From Gemmatimonadota bacterium (GTDB lineage: Bacteria > Latescibacterota > UBA2968 > GCA-2709665), in the NCBI GenBank assembly GCA_028873695.1, contig JAPPNU010000078.1, positions 1-64,000 on the forward strand: DNA of 64,000 bases, given 5' to 3'. Below the pieces are notes generated by a model that did no database searches, was not told the origin of the DNA, and worked only from the letters and a program-made list of their open reading frames with translations. The stretch's first letter is position 1, and every line of letters starts with the position of its first letter. Positions 61,877 through 64,000 of this stretch are shown here, in pieces. A program made the position numbers and the translations under genes.

Positions 61877-62395
61877 ATGATTTTATCTGGAAAAATGATC
61901 CAGGAGCGAATGGGAAAGGACATCGCCATAGAGCCGTTCGATCCGGCCAGGCTCAATCCGAACAGCTACAATCTTTCTCTGGCCGATGAACTCGTGGTGT
62001 ACGAGGCCGGCGTTCTGGATATGAAGAAGAAAAACCCCACGCGGTCCATTCGGATACCCGCAGAAGGATACGAGTTGCAACCGCGTACGCTCTATCTTGG
62101 CCGTACGACGGAATTCACAAGAACCGAGAACTACGTCCCCATGCTCGAAGGGCGGTCTTCCGTTGGCAGACTGGGGCTGTTTGTGCACGTCACGGCGGGT
62201 TTTGGCGACGTGGGTTTCGCCGGCTACTGGACGCTGGAGATGTTCTGCATTCAGCCGGTCCGGATCTATCCGAACGTGGAAATCTGCCAGATCTACTATC
62301 ATACGCTGGATGGCGATTTCGAAACCTACAAGAGCGCGAAATATCAGAACAACCGGGGCATTCAGCCCAGCCGCATGTATCTCGACTTCGTCTGA
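61877..62395 (+). CDS. dcd: dCTP deaminase
   Basis: A 172-aa trimeric enzyme deaminating dCTP to dUTP for dTMP synthesis. LNPNSYNLSLADEL and the catalytic segment LEGRSSVGRLGLFVHVTAGF, then GYWTLE with the active-site Glu, are diagnostic; the C-terminal NNRGIQPSRMYLDF loop closes on substrate. ATG 61877 follows AGGGA and gives the family N terminus; the frame opens earlier at 61805. No dUTPase is next to it. It starts a four-gene nucleotide-pool cluster. Confidence 0.92.
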   Translation: MILSGKMIQERMGKDIAIEPFDPARLNPNSYNLSLADELVVYEAGVLDMKKKNPTRSIRIPAEGYELQPRTLYLGRTTEFTRTENYVPMLEGRSSVGRLGLFVHVTAGFGDVGFAGYWTLEMFCIQPVRIYPNVEICQIYYHTLDGDFETYKSAKYQNNRGIQPSRMYLDFV

Positions 62396-62494
62396 TAGAT
62401 TCGTGAACGGGAGACGCGTCCGGATATATGTTCCCTTCAAGGCTCGACTTCTGCCGCATGAGTCCTTCAATTACGTATTCCAACGGCTCGTACA

Positions 62495-63040
62495 TTGAAT
62501 CCTGACAACGAAATACATGCATTTCTGGCCGGCAAGACGCCATTCTGCGAATCCGAAACCCGTTGGGCAGAGGGCACGCTCCCTCTGCGTGTACGCCATT
62601 ATCTTTCCGATGAACGCCCGCCAGACAAATATGTGACGTCTGTCCGATGCCTCCTTATGAAGGGCGATTCCGTTCTCGTTGTCCACAATCGAGATGGCAG
62701 TCACATTTTGCCGGGAGGGCGATGCGAAGCGGGGGAAAGCTTCCAGCAGACGCTTCGTCGAGAAGTTGCGGAGGAGACGGGCTGGACGATTGAAACGGTC
62801 TCGCGACTGGGATACATCCATCTGGAACATCTCGGGCCGAAGCCGTCGGGCTACCGGTATCCTCACCCTCATTTTTTTCAAGTCGTCTATACTGCCCTTG
62901 CTTCCGAATGTATGCCGGATTCAATGCGCGATGACGACTATGAGGAGTCGGCGGCATTTGTCCCTATGGGCGAACTTGACAGTCTCGGAATATCCGATGC
63001 CGAATTGGGATATTTACGATTTTTCATTGAAGGAACCTGA
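62495..63040 (+). CDS. Nudix hydrolase 1
   Basis: A 181-aa protein. The Nudix box is intact: GGRCEAGESFQQTLRREVAE, then ETGW. The N-terminal 45 residues lead into a beta strand SVRCLLMKGDSVLVVHN. TTG 62495 is the first usable start after an in-frame stop; no clear ribosome binding site. It ends 2 bp before the next Nudix gene. It hydrolyses a nucleoside-diphosphate-linked compound; substrate unknown. Confidence 0.85.
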   Translation: MNPDNEIHAFLAGKTPFCESETRWAEGTLPLRVRHYLSDERPPDKYVTSVRCLLMKGDSVLVVHNRDGSHILPGGRCEAGESFQQTLRREVAEETGWTIETVSRLGYIHLEHLGPKPSGYRYPHPHFFQVVYTALASECMPDSMRDDDYEESAAFVPMGELDSLGISDAELGYLRFFIEGT

Positions 63041-63042
63041 TC

Positions 63043-63480
63043 GTGTTCAGGGTGGGCGTTTTCGGCATCATCACCGATGATAAAGACCGCGTTCTTCTCT
63101 GCCACCGGCGCGATTTCGACCTGTGGAACCTGCCCGGCGGCGGTGTCGATCCGGGCGAGAGTCCGTGTGGTGCGCTCGTGAGGGAGATCGAAGAGGAGAC
63201 GGGTCTGGAGGCGGCGCCCGTGCATCTCAGCGGCGTTTACAGCAAACCGGACAGCAACGAGATCGTCTTTTCGTTCTTCTGCCGGGTCACCGGCGGCGCG
63301 ATCAGACTCACAGACGAGGCGGACCGGATCGAATACTTTTCGCCGGACCGTATTCCACGGAACACCGTACCGAAGCAGGTGGAGCGCATCCGTGACTTTT
63401 TTTCGGACAGGAAAGGAACGCACTACAGGGTCCAGAGCGGCGCCGGCGCAAGGGAGCTGATCAGACAAGGAAAATTGTGA
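63043..63480 (+). CDS. Nudix hydrolase 2
   Basis: A 145-aa protein with the Nudix box GGGVDPGESPCGALVREIEE, then ETGL. LCHRRDFDLWNLPGG is typical of MutT-like housecleaning enzymes. GTG start with AAGGAA 6-7 nt upstream, inside the end of the previous gene. Translation probably coupled. Confidence 0.87.
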   Translation: MFRVGVFGIITDDKDRVLLCHRRDFDLWNLPGGGVDPGESPCGALVREIEEETGLEAAPVHLSGVYSKPDSNEIVFSFFCRVTGGAIRLTDEADRIEYFSPDRIPRNTVPKQVERIRDFFSDRKGTHYRVQSGAGARELIRQGKL

Positions 63481-63540
63481 ACAGAACACCGGTCGCACTG
63501 CATCGCGTCAGTTCGGCGAATGTCATCGGTGGATAACGAC

Positions 63541-64000
63541 ATGTCAATATATCTGGTCATAGGCGTTGCGATAATCCTTAACGACAGAAATGGGTTTCTC
63601 TTCGAACTTCAGAGAAAGGAGAAATGGAAGCGCGCACCGGATGGGGTCATCGAGATTGGCATGAGTTGCATCGGCGGCACGATTGAGGAAGGCGAGTCCC
63701 TGGAGGGCGCCCTGCGCAGGGAGGCGATGGAAGAAATCGGATGCAGGGTCACGCTTGACGGTTCTGTGAAACCCTTTTCGATGGACCCGGCCGGAAACGT
63801 GTCGTCGCTTCCGCCGGGTAGCGTTCCGGATGGCGTACAGTTCCTGTGGGAAGGGAATGACCCGGGATTTGTCCCGGGCGCGAAGGTCGCGGTTTACGCG
63901 GGATATGCGATCGGACGACCGGCGCCGGGCGACCTTTCGGCCATCGCGACGTTGAAACCCGATCTGTTCAACGAATTTGCGACCGAGGCGTTCACCGTCG
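63541..64000 (+). CDS. Nudix hydrolase 3 (3-prime end outside window)
   Basis: A frame open from ATG 63541 to the window end (153 codons visible). The Nudix box is intact: GGTIEEGESLEGALRREAME, then EIGC. The N terminus SIYLVIGVAIILNDRNGFLF is the usual first strand. The text GVIEIGMSCIGG precedes the box. It lies 61 bp after Nudix 2. It completes a run of three different Nudix genes downstream of dcd. Confidence 0.85.
   Translation, partial: MSIYLVIGVAIILNDRNGFLFELQRKEKWKRAPDGVIEIGMSCIGGTIEEGESLEGALRREAMEEIGCRVTLDGSVKPFSMDPAGNVSSLPPGSVPDGVQFLWEGNDPGFVPGAKVAVYAGYAIGRPAPGDLSAIATLKPDLFNEFATEAFTV

Overview
This is a GC-rich bacterial chromosomal window that is almost fully coding on both strands. 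Gene content points to a Gram-negative-type heterotroph rich in carbohydrate and sugar-acid enzymes: Gfo/Idh/MocA dehydrogenase, xylose-isomerase-like TIM barrels, two heparinase II/III-like lyases, a DUF6785-type membrane protein, a BNR-4 protein, a rhamnonate-dehydratase-like enolase-superfamily enzyme and a CocE/NonD hydrolase. That mix, with intergenic heptamer repeats (CAGCYRT) and other dispersed repeats, resembles Latescibacterota/Poribacteria-like genomes. This placement is inference; no rRNA or tRNA was seen to confirm it.

Layout. 0.3-6.8 kb: a co-directional sugar/sugar-acid block (oxidoreductase, class V aminotransferase, isomerase/epimerase, large membrane protein, then a 2-hydroxyacid dehydrogenase). 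6.8-7.75 kb: a repeat-bearing gap with a 54-aa membrane miniprotein and a 26-bp perfect inverted repeat. 7.75-13.2 kb: a CBM9-like plus heparinase-like giant protein and monomeric isocitrate dehydrogenase. 13.2-17.4 kb (minus): a NapH/NosR-like Fe-S membrane protein translationally coupled to an FAD/NAD(P) reductase, and a two-lobed LamG-like protein. 17.5-24.5 kb: heparinase, CocE hydrolase, SDR and class III aminotransferase. 24.5-29.2 kb: class II ketol-acid reductoisomerase; a compact RHH-GNAT-XRE three-gene operon with its own inverted-repeat promoter; a coupled DUF2089/DUF4097 pair. 29.7-37.5 kb: M24 peptidase, hypothetical, Kelch-like protein, enolase-superfamily dehydratase, helical-repeat protein, cold-shock protein, SMR transporter next to a MITE-like element. 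37.7-46.9 kb: isomerase, ROK kinase, CutA, serine hydrolase, glyA and pyrB divergently arranged with an intrinsic terminator in each leader, a frameshifted methyltransferase, sppA. 47.0-53.6 kb: a higBA-like pair, desuccinylase-like hydrolase, BNR-4 protein, YdeI-like protein, DUF4160/DUF2442 pair, HAD and GNAT proteins. 53.7-64 kb: amidohydrolase, S9 peptidase, methyltransferase, ZIP transporter, RidA, AAC(3)-like protein with an overlapping orphan HTH antitoxin-like gene, coiled-coil lipoprotein, dCTP deaminase and three consecutive Nudix genes, the last cut by the window end.

The best candidates for an undescribed system are the RHH-GNAT-XRE operon (26.1-27.6 kb), the divergent glyA/pyrB leaders (43.0-43.5 kb), and the DUF2089/DUF4097 pair whose two proteins share the same short helical mini-domain.
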